A stretch of DNA of 64,000 nt. Source: Kolteria novifilia. Its GTDB lineage: Bacteria; Planctomycetota; Planctomycetia; Kolteriales; Kolteriaceae. The stretch covers positions 3,720,001-3,784,000 of the forward strand of contig CP036279.1 in the NCBI GenBank assembly GCA_007748055.1, given 5' to 3'. Both the position numbers and the translations under genes were made by a program. Shown in pieces: positions 9,152 to 19,100 of the stretch (position 1 is its first letter; each line of letters opens with the position of its first letter). The notes below the pieces were generated by a model that was given only the letters and a program-made list of their open reading frames with translations, was not told the DNA's origin and ran no database searches.

Positions 9152-9196
9152 GCACCCAAGAGTCGTTTCGTCAGTGAATGAACCAATCCAGGAGCC

Positions 9197-9363
9197 TGGC
9201 AGTCCGTTGATTTGAGCGGGCCAAGGCGAGGACGAGCCATGTTGGCCAAGATCAAGGAGAACAAACGCAGGCGAATCCGTAGATTCGCCGAGTTTTTTTC
9301 GACGCCGCGATTGGTCAAGAGGGCCGTTCGTAGCCGGCAGCGAATAGATCAACGGGCTGCTAG
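9197..9363 (+). repeat. 167-bp MITE-like repeat, copy A
   Basis: Left end CTGGCAGTCCGTTGATTT and right end ATCAACGGGCTGCTAG form imperfect terminal inverted repeats of about 16 bp. An internal perfect hairpin GGCGAATC-CGTA-GATTCGCC lies near 9272-9291. Copies B (19228-19394) and C (34314-34480) are the same length in the opposite orientation. No transposase is present; this looks like a non-autonomous element. Confidence 0.85.
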
Positions 9364-9522
9364 GCTCCGTCTCAAAACTCGGCTCTGGCTTCGACTCGCT
9401 GCATCGGCACGGGACTTTGTCGAGCTGCATCGACGAATCCCGCGGATTCGCCTGCTTCGCCCTCCTCGACCCGCACCGATTGGCTGAGCCTCGGGCCGAC
9501 GACCTACTTTTGAAACGAAGCC
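9363..9522. repeat. 160-bp element with its own terminal inverted repeats
   Basis: Left end GGCTCCGTCTCAAAACT and the reverse complement of the right end, GGCTTCGTTTCAAAAGT, match at 14 of 17 positions. Inside is a perfect hairpin CGAATCC-CGC-GGATTCG. It sits exactly between the end of the 167-bp repeat and the start of the next palindromic repeat. No second copy was noticed in the window. Confidence 0.65.
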
Positions 9523-9630
9523 TAGTGCTGCGTCAAACGCTAGATGTCGGGTTGTGGAACCCACGATCACTTCTCACTGGCTGACAAGCAGCCAGTGGCA
9601 CCCTAAAACCTAGATGGACCAGTGTCCTAG
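9522..9630 (+). repeat. CACTGGC palindromic repeat, copy 2
   Basis: Begins CTAGTGCTGCGTCAAACGCT, contains the perfect 9-bp hairpin CACTGGCTG/CAGCCAGTG (9577-9599) followed by GCACC, and ends in GGACCAGTGTCCTAG. The final CTAG supplies the TAG stop codon of the GntR-family gene on the minus strand. Confidence 0.85.
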
Positions 9631-10313
9631 CTTTCCCTTCCCTCCATTGCCGCCAAGGAGAGTTCCAGGCCGTGGTTGATGTGCGCCGACGCGGCCTGGG
9701 CGGCGGTTTCCCCATCCCCTGCTTCGATCGCCCGAAGGATCGCGACGTGCTCTTCGCAAGTCGTCAGCATTGACGACGCGGTGTAGCGATGACGACGAAT
9801 TCCAAAGACGCGCGTCAAGACATGCGATTGCCCGGCCGTGCGGACCATCGCTTGGTTACCGGTCGATTCGATCACCGCGAGGTGAAAACCGTAGTCGGCC
9901 TTGTCGAACTGCCCTTCGAGTCTCTTGCCCGCCGACTCGCTCGCTGACGACTTCTGCCGTAGGGCGAGTTCTTCCATTCTCGAGAGTTCGCGGGCGATGC
10001 GCGCGACCTGTCGCTTGGTGGCGCGTTCGGCCGCCAGTCGTGCGGCGAAAGGCTCGATCGCGAGCCGGACCTCGTAGAGCTCGACGAGTTCGGCCCGGTC
10101 GATCGTGCGAACGACCGCTCCCAATTGAGGGATGAGTTCGAGGAACCCTTCCTTGGCCAGTTGCCCCGCCGCCTCCCGGACCGGGGTGGCGCTGATCCCG
10201 ATCTCCTTGCCGATCGGTCCGTAGAGCAACCGTTCCCCCGGCTCGTAGCGACCCGAAATCAGCTTCTCGCGCAGATGGCGGTAGGCCCGGCTCGCGTGCG
10301 TTTCGCTTCCCAT
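9627..10313 (-). CDS. GntR-family transcriptional regulator with FCD domain
   Basis: 228 residues from the ATG at 10313; GTG 10367 and ATG 10349 in the same frame are alternatives. Residues 8-70 form the GntR winged helix ('AYRHLREKLISGRYEPGERL', then 'SATPVREAAGQLAKEGFL'). The rest is the all-helical FCD effector domain, with the usual metal-ligand pattern: Asp and His in 'DYGFHLAVIE', His in 'CEEHVAILRAIEAGD' and His in 'SAHINHG'. FCD regulators (NanR, UxuR, LldR are known examples) respond to sugar acids and similar ligands. It is divergent from the lyase/symporter/sulfatase operon starting at 10662, so it is the likely local repressor or activator of that operon; the palindrome at 10558-10569 is a candidate operator. 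Its stop codon lies in the terminal CTAG of a repeat. Confidence 0.9.
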   Translation of the reverse strand: MGSETHASRAYRHLREKLISGRYEPGERLLYGPIGKEIGISATPVREAAGQLAKEGFLELIPQLGAVVRTIDRAELVELYEVRLAIEPFAARLAAERATKRQVARIARELSRMEELALRQKSSASESAGKRLEGQFDKADYGFHLAVIESTGNQAMVRTAGQSHVLTRVFGIRRHRYTASSMLTTCEEHVAILRAIEAGDGETAAQAASAHINHGLELSLAAMEGRES

Positions 10314-10557
10314 CCTTGTGTGCCCAATACCGCCCGAAGGTCTCGACATCTCGACGTGAACGCACACCTCCCACCCGCGCGTGGTCCGGGGACGGCGACG
10401 GGCATGGGAAGTCCCAACTCGAAGCGTAGGTTACTTTGCTCGTCAGATCCAGTCGAGGTTCGCCGAAGGGCCCTCCCTTCCCCGGTCGCGGGGCCACTCG
10501 CGCCAGGCCCCACGGCTCGCCGTCGGGAAGGCTTCGCGATTTCCCTTGCGGCCCCAA

Positions 10558-10569
10558 AGTCTATAGACT
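10558..10569. promoter_or_regulatory. Candidate operator, 12-bp perfect palindrome
   Basis: AGTCTATAGACT is a perfect palindrome 93 bp upstream of the lyase start and 244 bp upstream of the divergent GntR/FCD gene. It has the GT-x(n)-AC outline common in GntR-family operators. Binding is inferred from position and symmetry only. Confidence 0.45.
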
Positions 10570-10661
10570 AGGCTGCGATGGTGGGTCAGGGGGACGCCCG
10601 TGGGGACGGCGTCGCCGCGAGAAACGACCACCTGGCTTCGCGACCAACCGAGATCGACACC

Positions 10662-11579
10662 ATGTCACTGTTGCACGACAAGTCAACGCTTCGCGGCATC
10701 GTTCCGCCGCTGGTCACGCCCCTCGCCGAACGGGAACGTCTTGACGGCGAGGGCTTGGGCCGACTCCTCGAACACGTCATCCGCGGCGGCGTCGCCGGAG
10801 TCTTCATCCTCGGCACGACCGGCGAAGCCCCGAGTCTCAGCTACCGGCTTCGGCGCGAGATGATCGCCGAGACGCTGCGGATCGTCGGTGGCCGAGTCCC
10901 CGTCTTGGTCGGGGTGACCGACACGGCTTTCGTGGAATCGGTCGAACTCGCCAAGTTCGCCGCCGAGGCGGGCGCGGACGCCGCCGTCTTGACGACGCCC
11001 TACTATTTCCCCGTCGGGCAGACCGAACTGCTCGCATACGTTCAGAACATCACGCCGCTGATCCCGTTGCCTCTTCTCCTCTACAACATGCCCGGCATGA
11101 CGAAGGTGTCGTTCGCGATCGAGACCCTCCGGCGCTTGACCGAACTCCCCTCAATCGTCGGCATCAAGGACAGCGGTGGCGACCTCGACTACTTCGGTCG
11201 GCTTTGCGAGCTCAAGTCGCTTCGCCCCGACTGGACGGTCCTTATCGGCCCGGAGGAGTTTCTGGGCGAGGCCCATTGTCTCGGGGGAGATGGCGGCGTC
11301 CACGGCGGAGCCAACGTCGCGCCGCGACTCTTCGTCGACTACCACCGCGCTCTCGTGGAAGGTGACGTCGACGGCGCCGAGTCGGCACGCGAGCGGATCC
11401 GACACTTGGGGGAGATCTACGCCATTGGTAAGTATGCCTCGCGTCATATCAAGGCGACCAAGTCGGCCCTCTCCCTTCTCGGTATCTGCAGTGATCTGCC
11501 AGCCGATCCCTTTCATCGTTTCTTCGAGCCAGAACGTCAGCGCGTCGCGCAGGTGCTGGAAAGGATCGGGCTACGATGA
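10662..11579 (+). CDS. Dihydrodipicolinate synthase / N-acetylneuraminate lyase family aldolase
   Basis: 305 residues from ATG 10662; an earlier in-frame GTG adds an unconserved tail. The class I aldolase fold of the DapA/NanA family is clear: GTTGE at 51-55, the Tyr pair at 104-105 (TTPYYFP), the catalytic Tyr131 in LYNMP and the Schiff-base Lys169 in GIKDSGG. These enzymes cleave or form a bond to pyruvate; members include DapA, sialic acid lyase and 2-keto-3-deoxy-sugar-acid aldolases. The GntR/FCD regulator, SSS symporter, sulfatases and a sialidase-like protein in the same cluster argue for a catabolic lyase acting on a keto-deoxy sugar acid, possibly a sialic acid, rather than lysine synthesis. 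Its stop overlaps the symporter start by 4 bp (ATGA), so the two are co-translated. Confidence 0.88.
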   Translation: MSLLHDKSTLRGIVPPLVTPLAERERLDGEGLGRLLEHVIRGGVAGVFILGTTGEAPSLSYRLRREMIAETLRIVGGRVPVLVGVTDTAFVESVELAKFAAEAGADAAVLTTPYYFPVGQTELLAYVQNITPLIPLPLLLYNMPGMTKVSFAIETLRRLTELPSIVGIKDSGGDLDYFGRLCELKSLRPDWTVLIGPEEFLGEAHCLGGDGGVHGGANVAPRLFVDYHRALVEGDVDGAESARERIRHLGEIYAIGKYASRHIKATKSALSLLGICSDLPADPFHRFFEPERQRVAQVLERIGLR

Positions 11580-13195
11580 CGACGGTGGTCGCCTTCACGA
11601 ACATTGATTGGATCGTCCTGGTCGGCTATTTCGTCGGCATGCTGGCGTTGGGGCTCTTCTTCTGGCGACGAAATCGATCGCCGGAGGAATTCACCGCGGC
11701 GGGCCGCTCGCTCTCCGGTTGGCTCTGTGGGCTTTCGATCTTCGCCACATTCCTGAGCAGCATCAGCTACCTCGCCCTTCCCGGAAAGGCTTTCGCCGAC
11801 AACTGGAACCCGTTCATGTTCTCGGTGGCGCTTCCCGTCGCCGCGCTGATCGCGGTCCGCTACTTTGTCCCGCTCTACCGGAAGCGAGGCAGCATCTCGG
11901 CCTACTCCTACTTCGAAGCGCGTTTTGGACTGTGGGCTCGGGTCTATACGAGCAGTTTCTACCTTCTCTATCAGGTCGCGCGCATCGGGGTGGTCATGTA
12001 CCTCATGGCACTGCCGATGGCGATGCTCTTCGGTTGGGACATTCGGGCGATCGTCCTCGTGACGGGCGTGATCGTGACCCTTTACTCCTTCGTGGGAGGC
12101 ATCACCGCGGTCATCTGGGCCGACGCGATCCAAGCGGTCGTTCTCTTGGCCGGGGCGCTGCTCGCGTTGGGCATCCTGCTCATGGGCATGCCGGGAGGGC
12201 CGGGGGAAGTAATCGAGCTAGCGGTCCAACAAGGAAAGTTCTCCCTGGGGAGCGCGTCACTATCGGATCTCGCTCAGCCGACGATCTGGGTCGTTCTCGC
12301 CTTCGGCTTCTTCGACAACTTGAGGAATTTCGGCGTCGACCAAAGCTACGTACAGCGCTACATCGCGTCGCGAACCGATCGCGAGGCGGCCAAGAGCGTC
12401 TGGTTCGGAGCCCTGCTCTACGTTCCCGTGAGTGCCCTATTCCTCTTCATCGGGACGTCGCTGGCGGCGTATTATCATCGGCATCCCGAGTACCTTCAGG
12501 ATGTCCGACTCGTCGTCGCCAAACAACGGCTGATTCGCGACGGCGCGACGCTCGGTGCGTCTAAAGACTGGTCAAATCCTTCATCCGATGATCGCGTTCG
12601 ACTCGACGAAGTGGCCAGGGGGCTGTCGACGAGCGACATCGCCGATCGCATCTTCCCCCACTTCATCGCCTCGCATTTGCCGCAAGGAGTGCGTGGACTC
12701 CTGATCGCGGCGGTCTTCGCGGCGGCGATGAGCACGGTCTCGACCTCGCTCAACTCGTCGGCGACCCTGGTGTTGAGCGATTTCTACAAGCGGTTGTGGA
12801 ATCCAGAGGCCACCGACTTCATCTCGGTCGCGATCCTGCGTACCGCAACGATCGCATGGGGAGCGATGGGAACGGCGATGGCGCTGGTGCTGGTCCACCT
12901 TTCGGAGAACGCTCTCGACATCTGGTGGCTTCTCTCGAGTGTACTGGGAGCCGCGACCATCGGGCTCTTCCTGCTCGGGATCACGGTTCCGAGGATCGGC
13001 GGCGGCCGTGCGATTCTGGTACTCTCGGTGGTACTGACGGTCATCGTCTGGATGACCTTCTCGACCAGTGACGTTTGGCCGACATCACTCAGTCAGTTCG
13101 CCAGCCCGATGCATCCGTTGCTCGTCGTCGCCGTCGGGCCCACGCTCATGCTCGCTCTCGGCTGGTTGCTGTCACCGCGAAGGGAACGCTCATGA
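11576..13195 (+). CDS. Sodium:solute symporter (SSS family)
   Basis: 539 residues with about 13 hydrophobic helices. The N-terminus '[20 protein letters not shown]' followed by '[13 protein letters not shown]'-like sequence, and '[20 protein letters not shown]' in the middle, are the signature regions of the SSS family (PF00474), including the conserved 'DQ...VQR' segment and '[16 protein letters not shown]' with the sodium-site serines. The family imports sugars, sialic acids, amino acids or vitamins with sodium across the inner membrane. Being flanked by an aldolase (ATGA overlap upstream) and a sulfatase (ATGA overlap downstream), the most likely cargo is the sugar acid or sugar released by the operon's secreted enzymes. 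A soluble, charged loop around residues 315-345 is a little longer than usual. Confidence 0.92.
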   Translation: MTTVVAFTNIDWIVLVGYFVGMLALGLFFWRRNRSPEEFTAAGRSLSGWLCGLSIFATFLSSISYLALPGKAFADNWNPFMFSVALPVAALIAVRYFVPLYRKRGSISAYSYFEARFGLWARVYTSSFYLLYQVARIGVVMYLMALPMAMLFGWDIRAIVLVTGVIVTLYSFVGGITAVIWADAIQAVVLLAGALLALGILLMGMPGGPGEVIELAVQQGKFSLGSASLSDLAQPTIWVVLAFGFFDNLRNFGVDQSYVQRYIASRTDREAAKSVWFGALLYVPVSALFLFIGTSLAAYYHRHPEYLQDVRLVVAKQRLIRDGATLGASKDWSNPSSDDRVRLDEVARGLSTSDIADRIFPHFIASHLPQGVRGLLIAAVFAAAMSTVSTSLNSSATLVLSDFYKRLWNPEATDFISVAILRTATIAWGAMGTAMALVLVHLSENALDIWWLLSSVLGAATIGLFLLGITVPRIGGGRAILVLSVVLTVIVWMTFSTSDVWPTSLSQFASPMHPLLVVAVGPTLMLALGWLLSPRRERS

Positions 13196-14667
13196 TCAAA
13201 CCGAGAATCGCGCTCATCGTCACCATAGTCTGGGCGACTTGCCTCTCCGGTACCTCGCGGGCGGCGGAAGCGGATCGCCCCGATCCATCTCCCAACGTGA
13301 TCTTCATCGTCGCCGACGATCTGAATTGCAGCCTGGGGGCATACGGTGATCCGGTGGCGGTGACGCCCAACCTCGATCGGCTGGCGTCGAGAGGTTTGGT
13401 CTTTCAACGGGCCTACTGCCAGCAAGCGGTCTGCAATCCGTCGCGGTCGTCCTTCCTCACCGGACTGCGGCCGGATACCGTCGGCGTTGACGACTTGAGG
13501 AAGTACTTCCGCGCGACGGCCAAGGATGGTCGCCAGTTGGTCACGTTACCCGAGCATTTCAAGAATCACGGCTATTTCACGCAGAACATCGGCAAGATCT
13601 TTCACAACATGGGAGAGACCCAGGACCGACGCTCGTGGTCGATCGACGAGGTCCTCTACCGGGGCACGCACGCTTCCGATACCATCTTCGCCAACGAACC
13701 GCGGGGCGGAGGCAAGCCACCCTACAAGTCTCCGGTCACCGAGGCGCACGCCGTTCCCGACACCGCCTACCGAGACGGCCAGATCGCCAGGTTGGCGGCG
13801 TCGGTGATTCTGGATCAGCCGGTCGATCGTCCCTTCTTCCTCGCGGTCGGCTTTTGGCGTCCCCACCTGCCCTTTGTGGCCCCGAAGCGGTACTGGGATC
13901 TCTACGATCCCAACCTCATTCCCGCCCCCGAGCCGCCAGATGCCCCGACCGAAGTGCCGGAGATCGCGCTGCACACGTCTCGAGAAATCCGCAATTACGG
14001 AACCAAACCGAAGGACCGCGTCTTCACCCCCGAGGAGATTCGCCGCTTCCGTCACGGCTACTACGCTTCGATCAGCTTCCTGGACGCCCAGGTCGGGCGA
14101 ATTCTGCATGCCCTCGACGAGAGCCCCCACGCCGACAACACGATCGTCGTCTTTACGTCCGACCACGGCTTTCACATCGGCGAACACCGGCTTTGGGGGA
14201 AGACCTCCAATTTTGAGCTCGATGCCCGCGTCCCGTTGATCATCGCCGCTCCCGGCCATGCGGCAACGCGTGGCAAGACGACCGACTCGCTGTGCGAACT
14301 CATCGATCTCTACCCGACGCTCGCGCACCTGGCCGACATTGAGGAGGACCTCAGTGATCGCCTGGAGGGAGAGAGTCTCGCGCCGGTACTGGAGAACGCG
14401 GCGGCGGTCGTGAAGGGAGCCGCCTTTACCCAACACCCTCAGCCCTACTACGGGCCGCGGTCGAACTGGAAGGCGATGGGACGTTCGTTGAGAACCGACC
14501 GCTGGCGATACACCCGCTGGACCGCCCTCGATGGCGGCGAGGTCGTCGCCAGGGAACTCTACGATCACGATAGCGATCCGCACGAGACGCGCAATCTCGC
14601 GAGCCACGCTTCGTACCGCGATTTGATCGAGCAGCTCGACCGCCAACTCTCCAGGGAGGTCCGATGA
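13192..14667 (+). CDS. Secreted sulfatase, iduronate-2-sulfatase type
   Basis: 491 residues from ATG 13192, overlapping the symporter stop by 4 bp. A signal peptide (about 1-25, cleavage after SRA/AEA) exports it. Type I sulfatase features: metal ligands Asp42-Asp43 in VADDLN, and the formylglycine motif CNPSR (Cys81) followed by SSFLTG, where Cys is converted to the catalytic formylglycine. 'RPDTVGV' right after it and 'FFLAVGFWRPHLPF' are typical of iduronate-2-sulfatase-like enzymes (S1 family). 'SDHGFHIGEHRLWGKTSNFE' holds the second metal site. It should remove sulfate esters from a sugar acid-containing glycan outside the cytoplasm. It requires a formylglycine-generating enzyme, not found in this operon. 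Confidence 0.93.
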   Translation: MIKPRIALIVTIVWATCLSGTSRAAEADRPDPSPNVIFIVADDLNCSLGAYGDPVAVTPNLDRLASRGLVFQRAYCQQAVCNPSRSSFLTGLRPDTVGVDDLRKYFRATAKDGRQLVTLPEHFKNHGYFTQNIGKIFHNMGETQDRRSWSIDEVLYRGTHASDTIFANEPRGGGKPPYKSPVTEAHAVPDTAYRDGQIARLAASVILDQPVDRPFFLAVGFWRPHLPFVAPKRYWDLYDPNLIPAPEPPDAPTEVPEIALHTSREIRNYGTKPKDRVFTPEEIRRFRHGYYASISFLDAQVGRILHALDESPHADNTIVVFTSDHGFHIGEHRLWGKTSNFELDARVPLIIAAPGHAATRGKTTDSLCELIDLYPTLAHLADIEEDLSDRLEGESLAPVLENAAAVVKGAAFTQHPQPYYGPRSNWKAMGRSLRTDRWRYTRWTALDGGEVVARELYDHDSDPHETRNLASHASYRDLIEQLDRQLSREVR

Positions 14668-16121
14668 GGTTCCATCCTATTCGTCATCTCCGGTCATGGA
14701 TGTGGGCCGTCGCCCTACTCTTGGCCGGAGGAGCCTCGGCGTCCGACGTCGCTCCACCGAACATCGTCTTCATCTTGGTCGACGACCTGGCCTGGTCCGA
14801 TCTCGGGACCTACGGGCACGCTTGGCACGACACGCCCAATATCGACGCACTGGCGGCATCGGGCATGCGATTCACGAACGCCTACGCTCCGGCGCCGATC
14901 TGTTCGGCTTCACGCGCGAGCATCTTGACGGGGAAAACCGTCGCCAGGCTCGGCTTCGAGTTTGTCACGAAGAACCAACCGGGCCGTCAGCAGGTCGACA
15001 CCAAGACCCTTCTTCAAGCACCGCCACTGACGTTGAATCTTCCCTTGGGGGAGGTCACGATGGCCGAACGACTGAAAGCCGCTCGCTACCGGACGGCCTT
15101 TTTCGGCAAGTGGCACGTCAGCCAGCACCACCAACACTACCTGGGTTGGAGCCCAACACACGGACCGTTCGCTCAGGGATTCGAGGAGGGCTCCGAGGAC
15201 TTTGGTTCTCATCCTTACAGTTGGAAACGAAGTCGCCCGCAGCCTCCCCACTCTCCCGGCCAGTTCTCCAACGACACGATGGTCGAGCGCGTCCGCGACT
15301 TCATCCGGCAGGGTCACCAACAGCCCTACTTCGTCGTCGCGTCGATGTTCTTCGTCCATACGCCGGTGAAAACGCGCTACCGGTGGCTTCTGCGAAAGTA
15401 TGACGAGCAGATCCCAAGCGATGCCCGCCATCGCACGAATCGCGTTGTCTACGCGGCATTCGTGGAGACCCTCGACCACTACGTCGGCGAGATCCTCGAG
15501 TCGATTGACGAGTCGGGCGAGAGGTCGAACACGCTCGTGGTCTTCATGTCCGACAACGGCGGACACCCCGAGTACACCGCCAACGGGCCGCTGCGGGGTT
15601 CAAAGTGGAACCTGTATGAGGGGGGCATCCGGGTACCGTTCATTGCACGTTGGCCAGGCCACGTTCCCGCCGACACGACTTCCGACGTTCCGGTGATCGG
15701 CTACGATCTGCCGCCCACCTTTCTCGAGGCGGCCGGTTCAACAGCGACCGAGAGCGATGGAACGAGCCTCCTTCGCGTACTCCAGGGCGATGGGGAACTC
15801 CCCGAGCGAAGTTTGCTCTGGCACTTCCCCTACTACCATCCGGAAAAGGGTTACGGCAAGGCGGTCGAATCGATTGGCGTGGATGACTTTCGCGTCAGCA
15901 AGACACGACCTCAATCCGCCTTGAGGAGGGGACGCTACAAGGTCATCGCCTTCGCCGAGGATTCGAGCGTGGAACTCTACGATCTGGTCGACGATCCCTC
16001 CGAACAGAATGACCTTGGCCTCCAGTTGCCCAAGGTGACGCAACGGCTAGCCGCGGAACTCGAGGAGCGGCTCACCGCGATGAACGCGCGCCGAGCCCTT
16101 CCGGCTGGCGCGAATCCTTAG
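14664..16121 (+). CDS. Secreted sulfatase, second copy (arylsulfatase A type)
   Basis: 485 residues, ATG overlapping the previous stop by 4 bp (ATGA). Signal peptide 1-27 (WAVALLLAGGASAS). Metal site LVDDLAWSDLG (Asp40, Asp41) and formylglycine motif CSASR (Cys80) with RASILTG. 'FFGKWHVS' in the middle and 'MSDNGGHPE' carry the other metal and sulfate-binding residues, and 'LYEGGIRVPFIARWPG' is the usual arylsulfatase stretch. It is only distantly related to the preceding sulfatase, so the pair probably targets two different sulfate positions on the same polysaccharide. Length is normal for the family. Sulfatase assignment is firm; substrate is unknown. Confidence 0.93.
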   Translation: MRFHPIRHLRSWMWAVALLLAGGASASDVAPPNIVFILVDDLAWSDLGTYGHAWHDTPNIDALAASGMRFTNAYAPAPICSASRASILTGKTVARLGFEFVTKNQPGRQQVDTKTLLQAPPLTLNLPLGEVTMAERLKAARYRTAFFGKWHVSQHHQHYLGWSPTHGPFAQGFEEGSEDFGSHPYSWKRSRPQPPHSPGQFSNDTMVERVRDFIRQGHQQPYFVVASMFFVHTPVKTRYRWLLRKYDEQIPSDARHRTNRVVYAAFVETLDHYVGEILESIDESGERSNTLVVFMSDNGGHPEYTANGPLRGSKWNLYEGGIRVPFIARWPGHVPADTTSDVPVIGYDLPPTFLEAAGSTATESDGTSLLRVLQGDGELPERSLLWHFPYYHPEKGYGKAVESIGVDDFRVSKTRPQSALRRGRYKVIAFAEDSSVELYDLVDDPSEQNDLGLQLPKVTQRLAAELEERLTAMNARRALPAGANP

Positions 16122-16199
16122 CGACATCGCACCGTTCGACGGTCTACTTGTGCTCTCCTTCGGAGAGCGATCCCTCGCATGATGAAAGGGAAGTGACAC

Positions 16200-19100
16200 A
16201 TGTTCCTAGGACTCTCGCAACGTCTGATTTGTTTGGGCGTCTTCGCCGGCATGCTGACTGCTGTCACCGTGGCTCGGGGGGAGGAAGCGACGTGGAAGCT
16301 GCAACCGCTGAAATACAACGATCCCGACCTCGTGGTCGACCTCGGCGTTGGCTTGTGGGCCTTCCCTCTGCCGATGGACTATGACGACGATGGCGATCTC
16401 GACCTCCTGGTCAGTTGTCCCGACAAGCCCTCCAACGGGACCTACTATTTCGAGAACCCCTCACAGGATCCCAAAGAGAAGATGCCGGTCTTCAAACCCG
16501 GCGTGCGGCTTGGACCCGGTCACCACTTCATGCTCTTGAGCGAGGTCGCTGGAGAACCGGTCGTTCTTCGACCTGGCCAGGAATACCGTCGCGACCCCAA
16601 GACGAAGACGTTCGACTTCGGCCAATCGACGCGCATTGCCGCCCCGTCCAATCCGCACGCGCCCACCGGAAGGAACATCCGCGCCAACATGTGGCGCTAC
16701 GTCGATTTCGATGGCGACGGGGATCGCGACATCATCGTCGGGATCGGTGACTGGTCCGACTACAGTTGGGACCACGCCTACGATCGCCAGGGGCGCTGGA
16801 AGAACGGTCCGCTGCATGGCTACGTCTACCTGATCGCCAACGAAGGGAGCGATGCCGAGCCGAGGTACGCGAAGACGGCTCGCCGACTTTCGGCCGCGGG
16901 CCGGGACATCGACGTTTACGGTTGGCCCTGCCCCAACATGGCCGACTTCGACGGGGATGGTGATCTCGATTTGCTTTGCGGGGAGTTTCTCGACGGTTTC
17001 ACGTACTTTCAGAACATTGGCACTCGCGAGCGGCCCGAGTTCGCCGCGGGAGAGAGACTCGACAACGACCGAGGTGAGCCGCTGGTGATGCACTTGCAGA
17101 TGATCACGCCGACCGCAATCGACTGGGATCGCGACGGAGACCTCGATCTCGTCGTCGGGGACGAAGATGGCCGAGTCGCCCTCATCGAGAACACGGGGAA
17201 ACTTCGCGACCGGCTGCCGGTCTTCCGGTCCCCGGCCTACTTCCAGCAACAGGCCGATACACTCAAGTTCGGCGCCCTGGCGACTCCGTTCGCATACGAC
17301 TGGGACGGCGATGGCGACGAGGACATCCTCTGCGGCAATACGGCAGGCTCGATCGCGCTGTTCGAGAACAAAGGCGACGCGGCGAACGGCTTGCCCCGAT
17401 GGGCCGCCCCGAAGAGGCTCCGCGTCGTCAACGGAGGTGGGGAAAGCGAGCCGTTCCGCGTCATGGCCGGCCCAAGTGGTTCGATTCAGGGTCCGTGCGA
17501 AGCGAAATGGGGCTACACGACCCTGTCGGTGGCCGATTGGGATGGCGACGGCGATGGCGACATTCTCTACAACTCGATCCTGGCCAAGCTGGGACTGTTG
17601 CGAAACGATGCCGGCAAGCTGAACGACGAGACGTTCGACTCGGGGCGCGAGGAGATGCCACCGCGTTGGTACTGGTGGCAGTCGCCCTCGAGCGGAGCGT
17701 TGACCCAGTGGCGAACGACCCCGTTGGGGGTCGATTTCGATGGCGATAAGAGTTTGGATCTCGTGATGCTCGACCAGGAGGGTTACCTGACACTCCGCTC
17801 CCGTGGTGGTGAGGCGAAGCGCGTTTTCGTCGACGAGGACTTCGAACCGCTCCAGCTCAACTCCGGTCGTTGCGGACGCTCGGGACGAGTGAAACTAGCG
17901 GTGGTCGATTGGGATCGTGATGGCCGGCTCGACATCTTGGTCAATTCCCAGAACGCGACCTGGTACCGGAATGTCGCGTCGCGCGACGGCAAGACGGTGC
18001 TCAAGCGGGTTGGCAATCTCGCGAAACGAAATGTCGCCGGGCACACCTCCAGTCCCGCCGTCTGCGACTTCGACAAGGATGGACGTCCCGACTTGTTGGT
18101 TGGCAGCGAGAATGGGCGAATCTACCACATCGCCCACGACGACTGTGAGACGTTCTCCCCGGAAGCGATCGCGCTACGTCAGCCGGCGACTCCCGCCACG
18201 CCCCTCTTCCCCGGCGTCATCAAGGAAGAGTTCATCTTCAACAAGGCCCCCTTCCCACAATGTCACGCATCGACGATCTGTGATTCGAGTCGCGGACTGA
18301 TCGCATCGTGGTTCGGGGGCAAGAAGGAGGGAGCCAAGGATGTCGGCATTTGGGTGAGCTACCACGACGGCGCGCGTTGGAGTTCCCCTCGGGAAGTCGC
18401 CAACGGCATCCAACACACGTCGCTTCGTTACCCCTGCTGGAATCCCGTCCTTTACCAGCCACCGGGGGACGCGGCGACGTTGTTGTTCTTCAAGGTTGGC
18501 CCCGATCCACGAAAGTGGTGGGGAGAGTTGATGGTCAGTCATGATCGTGGCCGAACATTCGGCGAACGTCGACGGCTTCCGGAATCCATTGATGGACCTG
18601 TTCGGTGTAAGCCGATCTTGCTCGCCGACGGCAAGACGTTGCTCTCGGGATCTTCGACGGAATACGACGGCTGGAGAGTTCACTTCGAGGCGATCGAACT
18701 CGACGACCAGCAACCGAGCGGTCCCTGGAGTCGGATCGGTCCGATCAACGATGCGAGCAAGTACAACGCGATCCAACCAACTCTGATCCACCACAAGGAT
18801 GGGCGGCTTCAAGCGCTTTGCCGAACCAAGGAGGGAATCGTCGTGACGAGCTTTTCGTCGGACGGAGGCAAGACGTGGTCACCGCTCGAGGCGACGTCGT
18901 TGCCAAATCCGAACTCGGGCATCGACGCGGTCACGCTCGACGATGGTCGCTTCCTTCTGGTTTACAACCCGATCGGCAGCCCCAAGAGTGGCTGGGGCCG
19001 CCGTGACCGCTTGCGGTTGGCTCAGTCACACGATGGGATGAATTGGGAGACCGTCGGCGACTTCGAGCAGGAGCGTGGCGGCGAGTTCAGCTATCCCGCG

